Assembly (NCBI GenBank): GCA_020073525.1
Contig: JAIQFA010000011.1
Coordinates: 1 to 64,000, forward strand
Reading direction: 5' to 3'
Source: Terriglobia bacterium
Lineage (GTDB): Bacteria; Acidobacteriota; Terriglobia; Terriglobales; Acidobacteriaceae
DNA: 64,000 bases
Shown here: piece after piece, positions 8,241-16,332 of the stretch
Layout of the letters: every line of letters starts with the position of its first letter
Numbering within the stretch: the first letter of the stretch is position 1
The notes under the pieces: model-generated
Database searches by the model: none
Seen by the model: the letters and a program-made list of their open reading frames with translations, nothing else
Told to the model about the DNA's origin: nothing
Made by a program: the position numbers and the translations under genes

Positions 8241-8855
8241 TCACCCTAGAGAATAAGCAGGGGACCTTCCAATGGCGACTACTCCATCTGGGTCATGGGG
8301 AGCACGAAATCCGATCTCGCGTCGGCGACGGGGTGGCGGGTTTATCAGCCTCTTAAGGACATTAATAATTTCCTGGATCGCTCCGTCGTGCGTCTCCAAG
8401 TGCTCTTCCAATTCTGTTAACTTGGCGGCGAGTTCTTTGTTTGCAGCCAGAGCCTCACGCAAATGAACAAAAGCACGTACGACATGAACGCTCATCCTCA
8501 CGGCCTGCTCAGAGTTGAGCACCGTCGCTGCCATGATCACTCCATGTTCGGTAAAGGCATAAGGCAGAAAACGCCGGCCGCCGTGTCCCTTTCTTGAGGT
8601 TGCAAATTGCAACCTCAAGTTGGCAAACTCACGGCGTTTGAGTTGGAACATAAAATCAGGAGGAAACCGCTGCCGGTTGCGGTTCACTTGCTGGTTCAGA
8701 CGCTTCACCGTAACTCCGTAGATCTCAGCGAGAGCGGCGTCGAGGATAATTTTCTGATGGCGCAGAATCGCGATTCGGGATTCGATGGGGACCACGGGAG
8801 CTCTTGGACGGGTTGGTAACGGCACTGTTGTGGGATATCGCCAACGGCCTTTCAT
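8241..8855 (-). CDS. ORF6N domain protein
   Basis: 204 residues. The ORF6N DNA-binding domain spans about 20-115: SRIAILRHQKIILDAALAE, IYGVTVKRLNQQVNRN, RFPPDFMFQL, then FLPYAFTEHGVIMAATVLNS. A coiled-coil segment follows (about 135-170, AANKELAAKLTELEEHLE), then a basic tail. ORF6N proteins are common in phages and mobile DNA and in bacterial chromosomes; most have no defined target. The codons for NLRLQFATSR form a 27-base palindrome (8593-8619), and a decayed relative lies at 8985-9170. The true start may be a little inside the frame. Domain call is firm; role unknown. Confidence 0.82.
   Translation of the reverse strand: MKGRWRYPTTVPLPTRPRAPVVPIESRIAILRHQKIILDAALAEIYGVTVKRLNQQVNRNRQRFPPDFMFQLKRREFANLRLQFATSRKGHGGRRFLPYAFTEHGVIMAATVLNSEQAVRMSVHVVRAFVHLREALAANKELAAKLTELEEHLETHDGAIQEIINVLKRLINPPPRRRREIGFRAPHDPDGVVAIGRSPAYSLG
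8593..8619. repeat. palindrome inside the ORF6N gene
   Basis: 13-base arms cttgaggttgcaa / ttgcaacctcaag around a single central base. A near-identical copy occurs at 9083-9109. Confidence 0.9.
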
Positions 8856-8984
8856 ACTGGCACCTTAATGGTGCGCCGCCTTCCGCGGCTGTGACGAATG
8901 AGCACGCGGAATGTGATGAATCCGGAGCTCGATTGTCCCGTGCCTTGCGTTGACGCAAACCCATCCTTGAGAAACTGCGTGATC

Positions 8985-9170
8985 CTACCTCATGTTGTCC
9001 GGCTCCGAGTTGAGGGCAATCGCTGATCGCACCGGGTGCGGTGACGGCGGAGCCCGCAACCGTCGACCGCGTTCGCTCCATCTTGAGGTTGCAATTTGCA
9101 ACCTCAAGATGGCGAAGTTCCTGACTGCTGGGAACTGGAAAGTCGGAAACACATCTGGATGGAAGCGGAC
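8985..9170 (-). pseudogene. decayed ORF6N domain remnant
   Basis: The minus-strand frame reads FPAVRNFAILRLQIATSR and then SAIALNSEPDNMR. This lines up with the intact ORF6N gene's FQLKRREFANLRLQFATSR and ATVLNSEQAVRM, with the segment between them scrambled. There is no start or complete domain. It sits right after the methylmalonyl-CoA mutase stop, so this 329-base gap (8856-9184) is explained by a degraded ORF6N copy. An independent alignment would be needed to exclude chance beyond the palindrome. Confidence 0.6.
9078..9112. repeat. palindrome in ORF6N remnant
   Basis: 17-base arms ccatcttgaggttgcaa / ttgcaacctcaagatgg around one central T; the core differs from the 8593-8619 copy only at the central base. 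Confidence 0.9.
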
Positions 9171-9184
9171 CAATCCTTCAACAA

Positions 9185-10993
9185 TTACGTGACACTCACT
9201 TCCGTATACGTGCCGTAAACCTGCCGCAACGCTTCGCAAATCTCGCCCACCGTGGCATACGCGCGGACCGCATCGACAATGTACGGCATAGTGTTGACGT
9301 CAGAAATATTGCCATTGATGCCCGCAGTCGGAGCCTTGGCGGCGGCCCGCTTCAGCGCCTCCAGTCGGCGCTGGACTTCTTCATTCGAGCGGCGGGACCT
9401 CAGAGCTTTGAGTTTTTTCTCCTGAGCGCGTGCTACCGATTCGCCGATGTAGAGAATGTGCGGCGACCCTTCTTCGATGACAAAATCATTGACGCCCACG
9501 GTGATCTTTTCGTTCGCCTCAACCGCGCGCTGGTACTGGTAACTGGCCTCGGCAATCTCTTTTTGCGGATAACCGCGTTCGATGGCTTTGACCATGCCGC
9601 CCATCTGGTCAAGTTTCTCGAAGTAATCGAAGGCTCCATTTTCCATGTCGAGGGTCTGCTTCTCCACGAAGTAAGAACCCCCGAGCGGATCGACCGTCTG
9701 GGCTACCCCCGACTCGAAAGCAATGATTTGCTGCGTGCGCAGCGCAATGCGCGCGGCTTCCTCGGTGGGCAAAGCGAGGGCTTCGTCGTAGGCGTCGGTG
9801 TGCAATGACTGCGTGCCCCCAAGCACCGCAGCCAGCGCCTGCAGCGCGACGCGCGCAATGTTGTTCATCGGTTGCTGCGCCGGCAGCGAGACCCCGGCGG
9901 TCTGGGTGTGGAAGCGCATCAGGCGGGTACGGTCGTTCTTGGCGCCGAAGCGGTCCTTCATCAGCCGGTACCAGATCTTGCGGGCAGCGCGGTATTTGGC
10001 GATCTCTTCGAAGAAATCATTGTGCGCGTTGAAGAAGAAGCTGAGACGCGGCCCGAAGTCATCGACATCCAGTCCGCGGCGGCGCGCCCACTCCACGTAT
10101 TCGACGCCGTCATAGATGGTGAACGCCAGTTCCTGCAGCGCCGTCGATCCGGCCTCGCGAATGTGGTAGCCCGAGATGGAAATAGTGTTGAAGCGCGGCG
10201 TAAATTTCGATCCGAATTCGAAGGTGTCAATCACCAGCCGCATCGAGGGCGCGGGCGGATAGATGTACTCCTTCTGCGCGATATATTCCTTGAGAATGTC
10301 GTTCTGGATGGTACCGGAAATCTTCTTCCAGTCGGCGCCCTGCTTTTCCGCCACCACCAAGTACATCGCCCACAGCACCGAGGCCGGTGAATTGATGGTC
10401 ATCGATGTAGTGATTTTGTCGAGAGGGATACCGTCAAACAAAATCTCCATATCTTCCAGCGAGTCGATGGCCACCCCGCACTTGCCGACTTCGCCTTCGC
10501 TTGCCGGATGATCGGAGTCGTACCCCATCAGCGTGGGCAGATCGAAGGCAACCGACAGTCCGCCGCCTCCGTGTTCGAGGAGATATTTGTAGCGCTGGTT
10601 GGTTTCTTCGGGCGAGGCGAAGCCGGAGAACATGCGCATCGTCCAGAGTTTCCCGCGATATCCGGTCGAGTGAATGCCGCGCGTGTAGGGCGGTTGGCCG
10701 GGATAGCCAAGGTACTGATCGTAGTTCCAGTCGGCGGGCAGGTCGGCCTGCGTGTAGAGGCGGCGGATCGGCGCGTTCGAGATCGTGCTGAACCGGGCGT
10801 GTCCGTTCTCGTCGAGGTTCGTGCCGGTGGCAGCGCCAATCGGTTTTTCGGGAGATTTGTCGAGCGTAGGTGCCAGCGTCTTCTCGGCCCATTTCTTTTC
10901 CGACTCCGCCGGATGGCGACCGTCAAAGACGTCGGCAATCGGGCTCTCGGCTACGGATTTGTGCGCATCGGCTTTCGTTTTGTTCTCAGGCAT
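9185..10993 (-). CDS. methylmalonyl-CoA mutase, large catalytic subunit
   Basis: 602 residues. The first 70 or so are a charged extension. From about residue 75 the protein is a complete CoA-mutase TIM barrel: [82 protein letters not shown], and [18 protein letters not shown]. The tyrosine in STGYRG occupies the position used for succinyl-type CoA mutases. No cobalamin-binding domain (DxHxxG) follows, so a separate small B12 subunit must be encoded elsewhere. It interconverts methylmalonyl-CoA and succinyl-CoA in propionate or branched-chain amino-acid metabolism; a related acyl-CoA mutase substrate cannot be excluded. No metallochaperone or epimerase gene is adjacent. Confidence 0.88.
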   Translation of the reverse strand: MPENKTKADAHKSVAESPIADVFDGRHPAESEKKWAEKTLAPTLDKSPEKPIGAATGTNLDENGHARFSTISNAPIRRLYTQADLPADWNYDQYLGYPGQPPYTRGIHSTGYRGKLWTMRMFSGFASPEETNQRYKYLLEHGGGGLSVAFDLPTLMGYDSDHPASEGEVGKCGVAIDSLEDMEILFDGIPLDKITTSMTINSPASVLWAMYLVVAEKQGADWKKISGTIQNDILKEYIAQKEYIYPPAPSMRLVIDTFEFGSKFTPRFNTISISGYHIREAGSTALQELAFTIYDGVEYVEWARRRGLDVDDFGPRLSFFFNAHNDFFEEIAKYRAARKIWYRLMKDRFGAKNDRTRLMRFHTQTAGVSLPAQQPMNNIARVALQALAAVLGGTQSLHTDAYDEALALPTEEAARIALRTQQIIAFESGVAQTVDPLGGSYFVEKQTLDMENGAFDYFEKLDQMGGMVKAIERGYPQKEIAEASYQYQRAVEANEKITVGVNDFVIEEGSPHILYIGESVARAQEKKLKALRSRRSNEEVQRRLEALKRAAAKAPTAGINGNISDVNTMPYIVDAVRAYATVGEICEALRQVYGTYTEVSVT

Positions 10994-11078
10994 TCAGGTC
11001 CCCACCCTAACGTCATGATAGAGGAGCAATCACCGCCTGCAAAATGGCGCGACCGACCGAGCGGTTGGCGAAGTTGAG

Positions 11079-11125
11079 CCTTTACCCTGTGACCTCTGTG
11101 TCCTCTGTGTGAGGATTTTCTCTCT
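11079..11125. repeat. cctctgtgtcctctgtg-type repeat
   Basis: Intergenic run of tctgtg words (acctctgtgtcctctgtgtg followed by gaggattttc). Related copies at 23319, 40025, 48415 and 55228. Confidence 0.75.
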
Positions 11126-11128
11126 CCC

Positions 11129-11809
11129 TTGACGCCGCTTTTCAAGCCCACCTATGCTTGTTGTTCCCGAGGCGGAGGGACTCTGAAAGCATTCCGGCGG
11201 TTGTTGCAGCGCACCCCGTTCTACGGCGCCTACAAAGCTGTAGGCCACTATCCCGACTACTGGTATTGGATCCTGCGCGGCCGCCCCTCGCGCTCTCCTC
11301 ATCTGCTGAAGCAAAAAGTCGTGCGCGAATACGGTGAGAAATATGGGCTGAAGACCCTGGTCGAGACTGGAACGTACTACGGCGAAATGGTAGCCGCTAT
11401 GAAGAACCGCTTCGACCATATCTATTCCATCGAATACGTCCCAGCGCTGGCCGAGCGGGCGACGCGCAAATTTGCGCGCGACGAGCATGTCCGAATTTTC
11501 TGCGGAGACAGCCGCGTAGTCATGCCCGAGGTGCTCGCACTACTGCAGGGCCCTGCCCTGTTCTGGCTCGACGCCGGTTACTACGGCTGGGTTGGAATTC
11601 GCACCAACGAGCAGCGTCTGTCGTCGGAGTTGGAGATGATTCTGAGCCATCCCTATCCGCACATGATCCTGCTAGACGACGCCCGCGGGCTTACCGGCCA
11701 GGACGGAATCCCCTCGGTCAACGATGTGAAGGCGTATGTGGAGTCGAAGTTTCCGCAGCGCTCCGTAGAAGTAAAGTACGACATCCTGCGCATCACGCTG
11801 CGGGGCTAG
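11129..11809 (+). CDS. class I methyltransferase-like protein
   Basis: Up to 226 residues; the N-terminus is uncertain because starts are TTG/CTG, and one near 11183 has ggaggg upstream. The core has a Rossmann methyltransferase pattern: LKTLVETGTYYGEMV (glycine-poor motif I), then IYSIEYVPALAERA with the acidic end of strand 2, VRIFCGDSRVVMPEV, and LFWLDAGYYGW. The last part (HMILLDDARGLTGQDG) resembles proteins near polysaccharide and glycan loci. The next gene on the other strand is a glycosyltransferase. Substrate unknown. Confidence 0.6.
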   Translation: MTPLFKPTYACCSRGGGTLKAFRRLLQRTPFYGAYKAVGHYPDYWYWILRGRPSRSPHLLKQKVVREYGEKYGLKTLVETGTYYGEMVAAMKNRFDHIYSIEYVPALAERATRKFARDEHVRIFCGDSRVVMPEVLALLQGPALFWLDAGYYGWVGIRTNEQRLSSELEMILSHPYPHMILLDDARGLTGQDGIPSVNDVKAYVESKFPQRSVEVKYDILRITLRG

Positions 11810-11847
11810 CGGCTGAGAGACTCGATGTGGAACTTGATTTTGGGTGG

Positions 11848-11867
11848 CGCAGTGCTTTAGCACTGCG
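11848..11867 (+). terminator. hairpin after methyltransferase-like gene
   Basis: 8-bp stem cgcagtgc / gcactgcg with a ttta loop, 38 bases after the stop; no strong T-run. Confidence 0.45.
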
Positions 11868-11933
11868 GTAATTGCATTGTTTTTGAACCGGCTTCAGTCG
11901 ATGAGACGGGTGTTACGAGTCTGTAGGCAGTGT

Positions 11934-11955
11934 GAGACGCGGCAAGCCGCGTCTC
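11934..11955. repeat. gagacgcgg hairpin at glycosyltransferase 3' end
   Basis: 9-bp arms gagacgcgg / ccgcgtctc around caag. The glycosyltransferase stop codon (11955-11957) overlaps its last base. Confidence 0.8.
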
Positions 11956-12821
11956 TACGATGATTCCATCTTGCGCGCCAGTTCCCATGCCTTCGCATAT
12001 TTCCACGAGACATAGACAGCATGGTAGAGGTGCAGCAGCAGCCCTTCGCGGCCGTCGAGAAATCCGAGACGGAAAAAATAGTTGCAGATAAAAGTGGCAA
12101 GCGGCCGCACCACGATGTTGAAGAGACTGAAGCCCCGTCGGCCTTTTGCCGCCGCCATTTCCGCGCCAAGCGACGAGTAGCGGTTCATGTGGTCGATATA
12201 ATCGGCGAGCGTGGGATAGGAGTGATGGATGAGAGCGCCATGCGGTACGGCGCTGCGGGTGCCCTGGATCTTCACTGTCTCATGGACGGCTTGATCCTGA
12301 AACTTTCCCGCTTCGCGTCGAAAGAAACGCAGCTTTGAATCCGGCCAGAAGCCGCCATGACGAATCCACCGTTCGAGGAAGTAGTTCTTGCGTGGGATGA
12401 AGAAGCCGTTCAGGTCGTCTTCATCGAGTCCGATTTCCAGGCCTCGGTCTCGAAGTTCCTTAGATCGCAGGTCGTTGTCAACCGGCATCCCCTCTTTCTG
12501 CCATGTAGGAATTGCATCTAGAAGCCAGGAAATCTCTTGGACCAATTGCTCATCGGCTTCCTCATCCGCATCCAAACTCAAAATCCAATCGCCCGTCGCC
12601 TTTTCTATCGCCGAGTTCTTCTGCGCCGCATAGCCCTTCCATTCTTCAACGAAGACTTTCGCGCCAAGAGATTTCGCAATCTCGACGGTGCGGTCGGTCG
12701 AGCCCGAGTCGACGACGATGATCTCGCCTTTGCCGTCGGCCACCAGCGGCCGGACACTGGCTAGCGTGCGTCCAATGTTGGCCTCTTCATTGTGGGCGAT
12801 GACTACAACTGAGAGGATCAC
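11955..12821 (-). CDS. glycosyltransferase family 2 (LPS-core type)
   Basis: 288 residues from the GTG at 12821 (gagg just upstream). A longer frame to 13013 crosses repetitive sequence and the tolC-like terminator, so it is rejected. The GT-A fold is clear: LSVVVIAHNEEANIG, IIVVDSGSTDRTVEIA, and the metal-binding LSLDADEEAD. The C-terminal half (FRREAGKFQDQAVHE, HHSYPTLADYIDHMNRYSSL) matches the WaaE/KdtX-type group that adds a sugar to lipopolysaccharide inner core. A C-terminal hydrophobic stretch suggests membrane association. Acceptor inferred, not shown. Confidence 0.85.
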   Translation of the reverse strand: MILSVVVIAHNEEANIGRTLASVRPLVADGKGEIIVVDSGSTDRTVEIAKSLGAKVFVEEWKGYAAQKNSAIEKATGDWILSLDADEEADEQLVQEISWLLDAIPTWQKEGMPVDNDLRSKELRDRGLEIGLDEDDLNGFFIPRKNYFLERWIRHGGFWPDSKLRFFRREAGKFQDQAVHETVKIQGTRSAVPHGALIHHSYPTLADYIDHMNRYSSLGAEMAAAKGRRGFSLFNIVVRPLATFICNYFFRLGFLDGREGLLLHLYHAVYVSWKYAKAWELARKMESS

Positions 12822-12853
12822 GCGGACCTCATTGGCACAGTGGAAGAGAGCCT

Positions 12854-12893
12854 GCGGAGCTTCGCTCCGCTTGGACGGGCGGGGGCGCCCGTC
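12854..12893. repeat. paired GC-rich hairpins
   Basis: Two adjacent stems: gcggagc/gctccgc (12854-12870) and gacgggc/gcccgtc (12874-12893). They resemble the dispersed hairpins at 35238, 44633 and 46013. Confidence 0.7.
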
Positions 12894-12985
12894 CCCACAC
12901 GAGCCTTCTCCACGAAAGCCTTGCTCATCATTGAGAGCGTCACGCAGAGAGGATACGCGAGACTGGACGCTGCGCAAAAGGGAAA

Positions 12986-13007
12986 CGCCGGGCATGGTCG
13001 CCCGGCG
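12986..13007 (-). terminator. terminator of the TolC-like gene
   Basis: 8-bp stem cgccgggc / gcccggcg with a 6-base loop, 21 bases past the stop; on the minus strand it is followed by a pyrimidine run (tttcccttttg). Confidence 0.65.
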
Positions 13008-13028
13008 CTCCATCGATGCAATTACTTC

Positions 13029-15107
13029 CTACTGTTGCGGCTGCGCCGAAGGGTTCGCCGGCATTTGATCGGCTGGCCGCGCCACCACGTGCGGAATATT
13101 CGGTGCGTGCGTGACTTCACCCCGCTCGGCGTCAGCGATCAGTATGCCGGCGTGATCGAGCAAGAGCCCGATGGAGCGATCCAGTTCAACCTCTGCCTTT
13201 TCGTATGCGGCCTTGGCAGAGACGAGCGTGACTTCGGCCTGAGTCATGGCCGCCTGGTTCTGCAGTACCAGGGTTGAGGTGGATGCGCCCAGCGCATACT
13301 TCTTTTGTTCCGCGTCCAGAGATTGGCGCGCCAGATCCACGGCGGCTTGCGCGGAAGCAACGCTGGCGCGATTCTGTTGCACCCCAAACTGCGCGTTGCG
13401 CACTTCGATGCGTACCCTGTTCTCGGTCTGCTGCAACAGCAACTGGGCCTGCCGGTATTCCAATTCTCCGCGCACCTGCACGGATTGTGCCCCACGGTTG
13501 CGAATCGGGATGGTGAGCTGTAGTCCCACGCCTTTGTCAGGAGCGGTTGAGTCGACCAATTGATTGAGAGCACCGGAGTAAGAAGTCGCTGGATTCACCT
13601 GGCCACTACACGAAGTGGGGTCTACTGTGCACTGGTAGCCCGGGTTCAGAGCGCCGCCCAACCCGGTCCCCTGGTAATAGGCGAACAGGTCGAGACTCGG
13701 CTTCAGAGCACTCCGAATAGCTTTGTTGCTAATCGCGGTATTGGAAAGGTTGATCCGTGATTCAGCCAACTCCGGACGATGAGAGAGTGCGTCGTTCACT
13801 AGGTCCTGGATAGGCACGACTGGTTCCTGCGCAGGCAATTCCATAGTTGAAGTAGGAATGACTTCCGCGTCCGCTAGTGCCGGATCGACGAGCGTGCGGC
13901 TGATCGCATTCTTCATGAGCAACTGCTGCAGTTGAAGGTTGGTCAAAGCCACGGTCAGAGTTTGCTGGTTGGTGGCGACTGTGCTCTGCGCGCGCACCAC
14001 CTCGATCGGGGCCAGCGTCCCGATCTGTACCTGCTTCTGAGTGTCGGACAGGGTCTTCTGCGCGAAAGCCAACTGCTCTTGCTGCACCCTGACGTTCTCG
14101 TAGGCAAATACCAGATCCCAGTACATGTTCTCGATCTGGTCAACTGTGGTCGTGATCTGCAGGCGAAAGGCAACGTCAGAAAGTTCGCGATCGTTTTTCG
14201 TGATCTGGATAAAACGGGTGTTCGGAGCGAATCCGAAGCCTTGCAATAAGTGCTGCGTGACTTGAGCGCGAAAGTTCGTGTTGAACTGGGTCTCGAAAGC
14301 TTGAAATTGTGAGAGGGGACTGCCGGTATTCCGAGTGTTGTTGAATCCGACTGAAAGATTTGTCCCCGAGTGAAAGCCCTGCTGATAGCCAAAATTCCAA
14401 GTGGCAGTATGACTATCAACGAAAGGCGGGTTAAATGGACTTATACTTTGAGTACGGTTCTGATCCAGTTGAAACGTTCCCGTGATTACGGGGTCGAAGC
14501 TGGTGATGAGCGGTCCGCTACCCAGACTCGATCCAACCAGGCCAGCCGAGCCAGCGCCCGCGCCACCCGCCGCCACCGAGGTTCCACCCTGGCCTGAGCC
14601 AACCTGTGTGCCGAGTCCGCCCACGCCGCCACCGGGCGTGTTCTGCACGACTCCGCTGTTCACGCCGAGAATGGTGTTGGCGCCCGATTGAGCTCGCCAG
14701 ACGTCGGTATCAGCGATGTTTAAGTTGTAGCGCGCGATCGCGATATCGAGGTTGTTCTCGAGGGCCAATGCGACCGCGTCATTCATCGAAATATAAAGCT
14801 TGCCGTCGTGCATGAGTTGATCGATGCGCGGTGTGTTAGCCAGGTTCGGCGGAGCGATAAATCGAGGCTTATACGGGCCAATTGGGTTGGTAAAGGCCGA
14901 CTTCGGTTTCGAGTACTCCCTCACGTCAAACGGCTGCGATTTCGAAGGCATGGCCTGTTGGCTCTGCATCTGTGCCGACGGCGCGCTGGGCACGGATGAG
15001 GTGTCTTGGGCCCACCCCGCAGGCACGATGCTGGCGGCTAGAAAAAGGGCGGCAGCCCGCTGAAACGCAGTCAATACTCTAGAACGTTGCATTCGCATCA
15101 TCTCCAT
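13029..15107 (-). CDS. TolC-family outer-membrane efflux protein
   Basis: Up to 692 residues; several Met codons cluster at the start and the second or third may be used. A signal peptide (ALFLAASIVPAGWAQ) is followed by a Gln/Ser/Pro-rich region and then two TolC-type coiled repeats (MNDAVALALENNLDIAIARYN; then ALSHRPELAESRINLSNTAI). The C-terminal repeat ends with ALGASTSTLVLQNQAAMTQAEVTL. A Gly-rich insert near residues 155-195 is unusual and makes it longer than typical TolC (about 450-500). It should form a trimeric outer-membrane channel for a tripartite exporter, but no inner-membrane pump or adaptor is adjacent. Confidence 0.85.
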   Translation of the reverse strand: MEMMRMQRSRVLTAFQRAAALFLAASIVPAGWAQDTSSVPSAPSAQMQSQQAMPSKSQPFDVREYSKPKSAFTNPIGPYKPRFIAPPNLANTPRIDQLMHDGKLYISMNDAVALALENNLDIAIARYNLNIADTDVWRAQSGANTILGVNSGVVQNTPGGGVGGLGTQVGSGQGGTSVAAGGAGAGSAGLVGSSLGSGPLITSFDPVITGTFQLDQNRTQSISPFNPPFVDSHTATWNFGYQQGFHSGTNLSVGFNNTRNTGSPLSQFQAFETQFNTNFRAQVTQHLLQGFGFAPNTRFIQITKNDRELSDVAFRLQITTTVDQIENMYWDLVFAYENVRVQQEQLAFAQKTLSDTQKQVQIGTLAPIEVVRAQSTVATNQQTLTVALTNLQLQQLLMKNAISRTLVDPALADAEVIPTSTMELPAQEPVVPIQDLVNDALSHRPELAESRINLSNTAISNKAIRSALKPSLDLFAYYQGTGLGGALNPGYQCTVDPTSCSGQVNPATSYSGALNQLVDSTAPDKGVGLQLTIPIRNRGAQSVQVRGELEYRQAQLLLQQTENRVRIEVRNAQFGVQQNRASVASAQAAVDLARQSLDAEQKKYALGASTSTLVLQNQAAMTQAEVTLVSAKAAYEKAEVELDRSIGLLLDHAGILIADAERGEVTHAPNIPHVVARPADQMPANPSAQPQQ

Positions 15108-15379
15108 CCATCGGACTCAAGCGATCAGTTTCGAGGGAAACGGACGAATCTGTCCGCACTGTTGCTAACCCTTTGTTAATACGTAGAACGACAGGCAAGA
15201 GTTCCTTGCAATCTTTTCGTAACCCTTGGGAAAGGCAATCTTTTTCATCGAACTTAATTGAATGTGAGCTTAAGTGAAATAGTATAGCTGACGCGCCGCC
15301 GCGCCTTCTGTGACGGCTGCCGTAAAACTTTGTAAACACTTACGATGTCTCCGAGGCAACTCCGGACTCGAAAAAGAAC
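15108..15379. other. divergent promoter region
   Basis: AT-richer spacer between the divergent TolC-like and truA genes. It presumably holds both promoters; no clear operator was recognised. Confidence 0.3.
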
Positions 15380-16147
15380 GTGCGCAATCTCAAACTGATC
15401 CTTTCGTATGACGGTTCCGAGTTTGCGGGCTGGCAGGTGCAGCCCGACCGGACCACCGTGCAGGGTGCGCTGGCGTCAGCCATTGGACGCCTGAGCGGCG
15501 AAAAGGTACTGCCGCAGGGGTCGGGTCGCACCGACGCAGGAGTGCATGCCCTGGCACAGGTGGCCAGTTTTGCGACCGCGTCAACTATCCCACCCGAAAA
15601 CTGGATGAAGGCATTGAACGATATTCTGCCGGCGTCGATCCGGGTGGTGGAGGTGGCCGAGGCCACCCCCGATTTCCATGCCCGAAAATCGGCGCGCGCC
15701 AAGACCTATCGCTACCGCACTTACCGCGGTGCGATCTGCCCGCCGTTTCTGGCGCGCTATGTGTGGCACTATCCCTACCCACTGGACGAATCGGCCATGG
15801 TCGCTGCCGCAAGCGTTGTAGTGGGTGAGCACGATTTCACATCATTCGCGGCAGTCGATCCAGAGCGGGTAGAACGCATGGCCGCCGCGGAAAATAGCGG
15901 GACTAATAATATCCGGACCATCTTCTCTTCCGCCTGGACGCGCGAGAGCGAGGAACTGATCTACACCGTGCGCGGCAGCGGATTTCTCCATCACATGGTG
16001 CGCAACCTGGTCGGTACGTTCCTGTTGGTAGGGAAGGGAACTCTAGCCCCGGAAGATGTGCGCCGCATTCTAGAAGCGTGTGAGCGAACAGCGGCCGGCC
16101 CAACCGCGCCCGCCAGCGGCCTGTACCTGGTCGCAGTGGAGTATTGA
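15380..16147 (+). CDS. truA: tRNA pseudouridine(38-40) synthase
   Basis: 255 residues from a GTG start, the usual TruA length. It modifies uridines 38-40 of the tRNA anticodon arm in the cytoplasm. The catalytic aspartate is D52 in GSGRTDAGVHA. Also present are YDGSEFAGWQ at the N-terminus, FHARKSARAKTYRY, and the C-terminal GSGFLHHMVRNLVGTFLLVG. Everything expected for an active enzyme is there. A weak gagg-like element precedes the start. It is followed by a dispersed repeat (16167-16250) before the aldehyde dehydrogenase. Confidence 0.95.
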   Translation: MRNLKLILSYDGSEFAGWQVQPDRTTVQGALASAIGRLSGEKVLPQGSGRTDAGVHALAQVASFATASTIPPENWMKALNDILPASIRVVEVAEATPDFHARKSARAKTYRYRTYRGAICPPFLARYVWHYPYPLDESAMVAAASVVVGEHDFTSFAAVDPERVERMAAAENSGTNNIRTIFSSAWTRESEELIYTVRGSGFLHHMVRNLVGTFLLVGKGTLAPEDVRRILEACERTAAGPTAPASGLYLVAVEY

Positions 16148-16166
16148 AGCGAAGCACCACCCAAGT

Positions 16167-16250
16167 TTTGTCATCCTGAGCGAAGCGAAGGACCAGCTTT
16201 CTTATCAGCGCCCGGGACAGCAGGTCTTTCGCTTTGCTCAAGATGACAAA
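16167..16250. repeat. REP-like palindrome, copy 1
   Basis: Arms tgtcatcctgagcgaagcga... and its complement ending ...gctcaagatgaca enclose a spacer of about 20 bases. It belongs to the family also at 17930, 22324, 41681 (half) and 62929. Confidence 0.9.
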
Positions 16251-16332
16251 TATCGAAAGGTATTTGCCCGATCTGATCTAAATCAAAGAGCCTCTGGCGC
16301 GTCCCTTCCGTCCCGCGTAAACTTCTTCGCAG

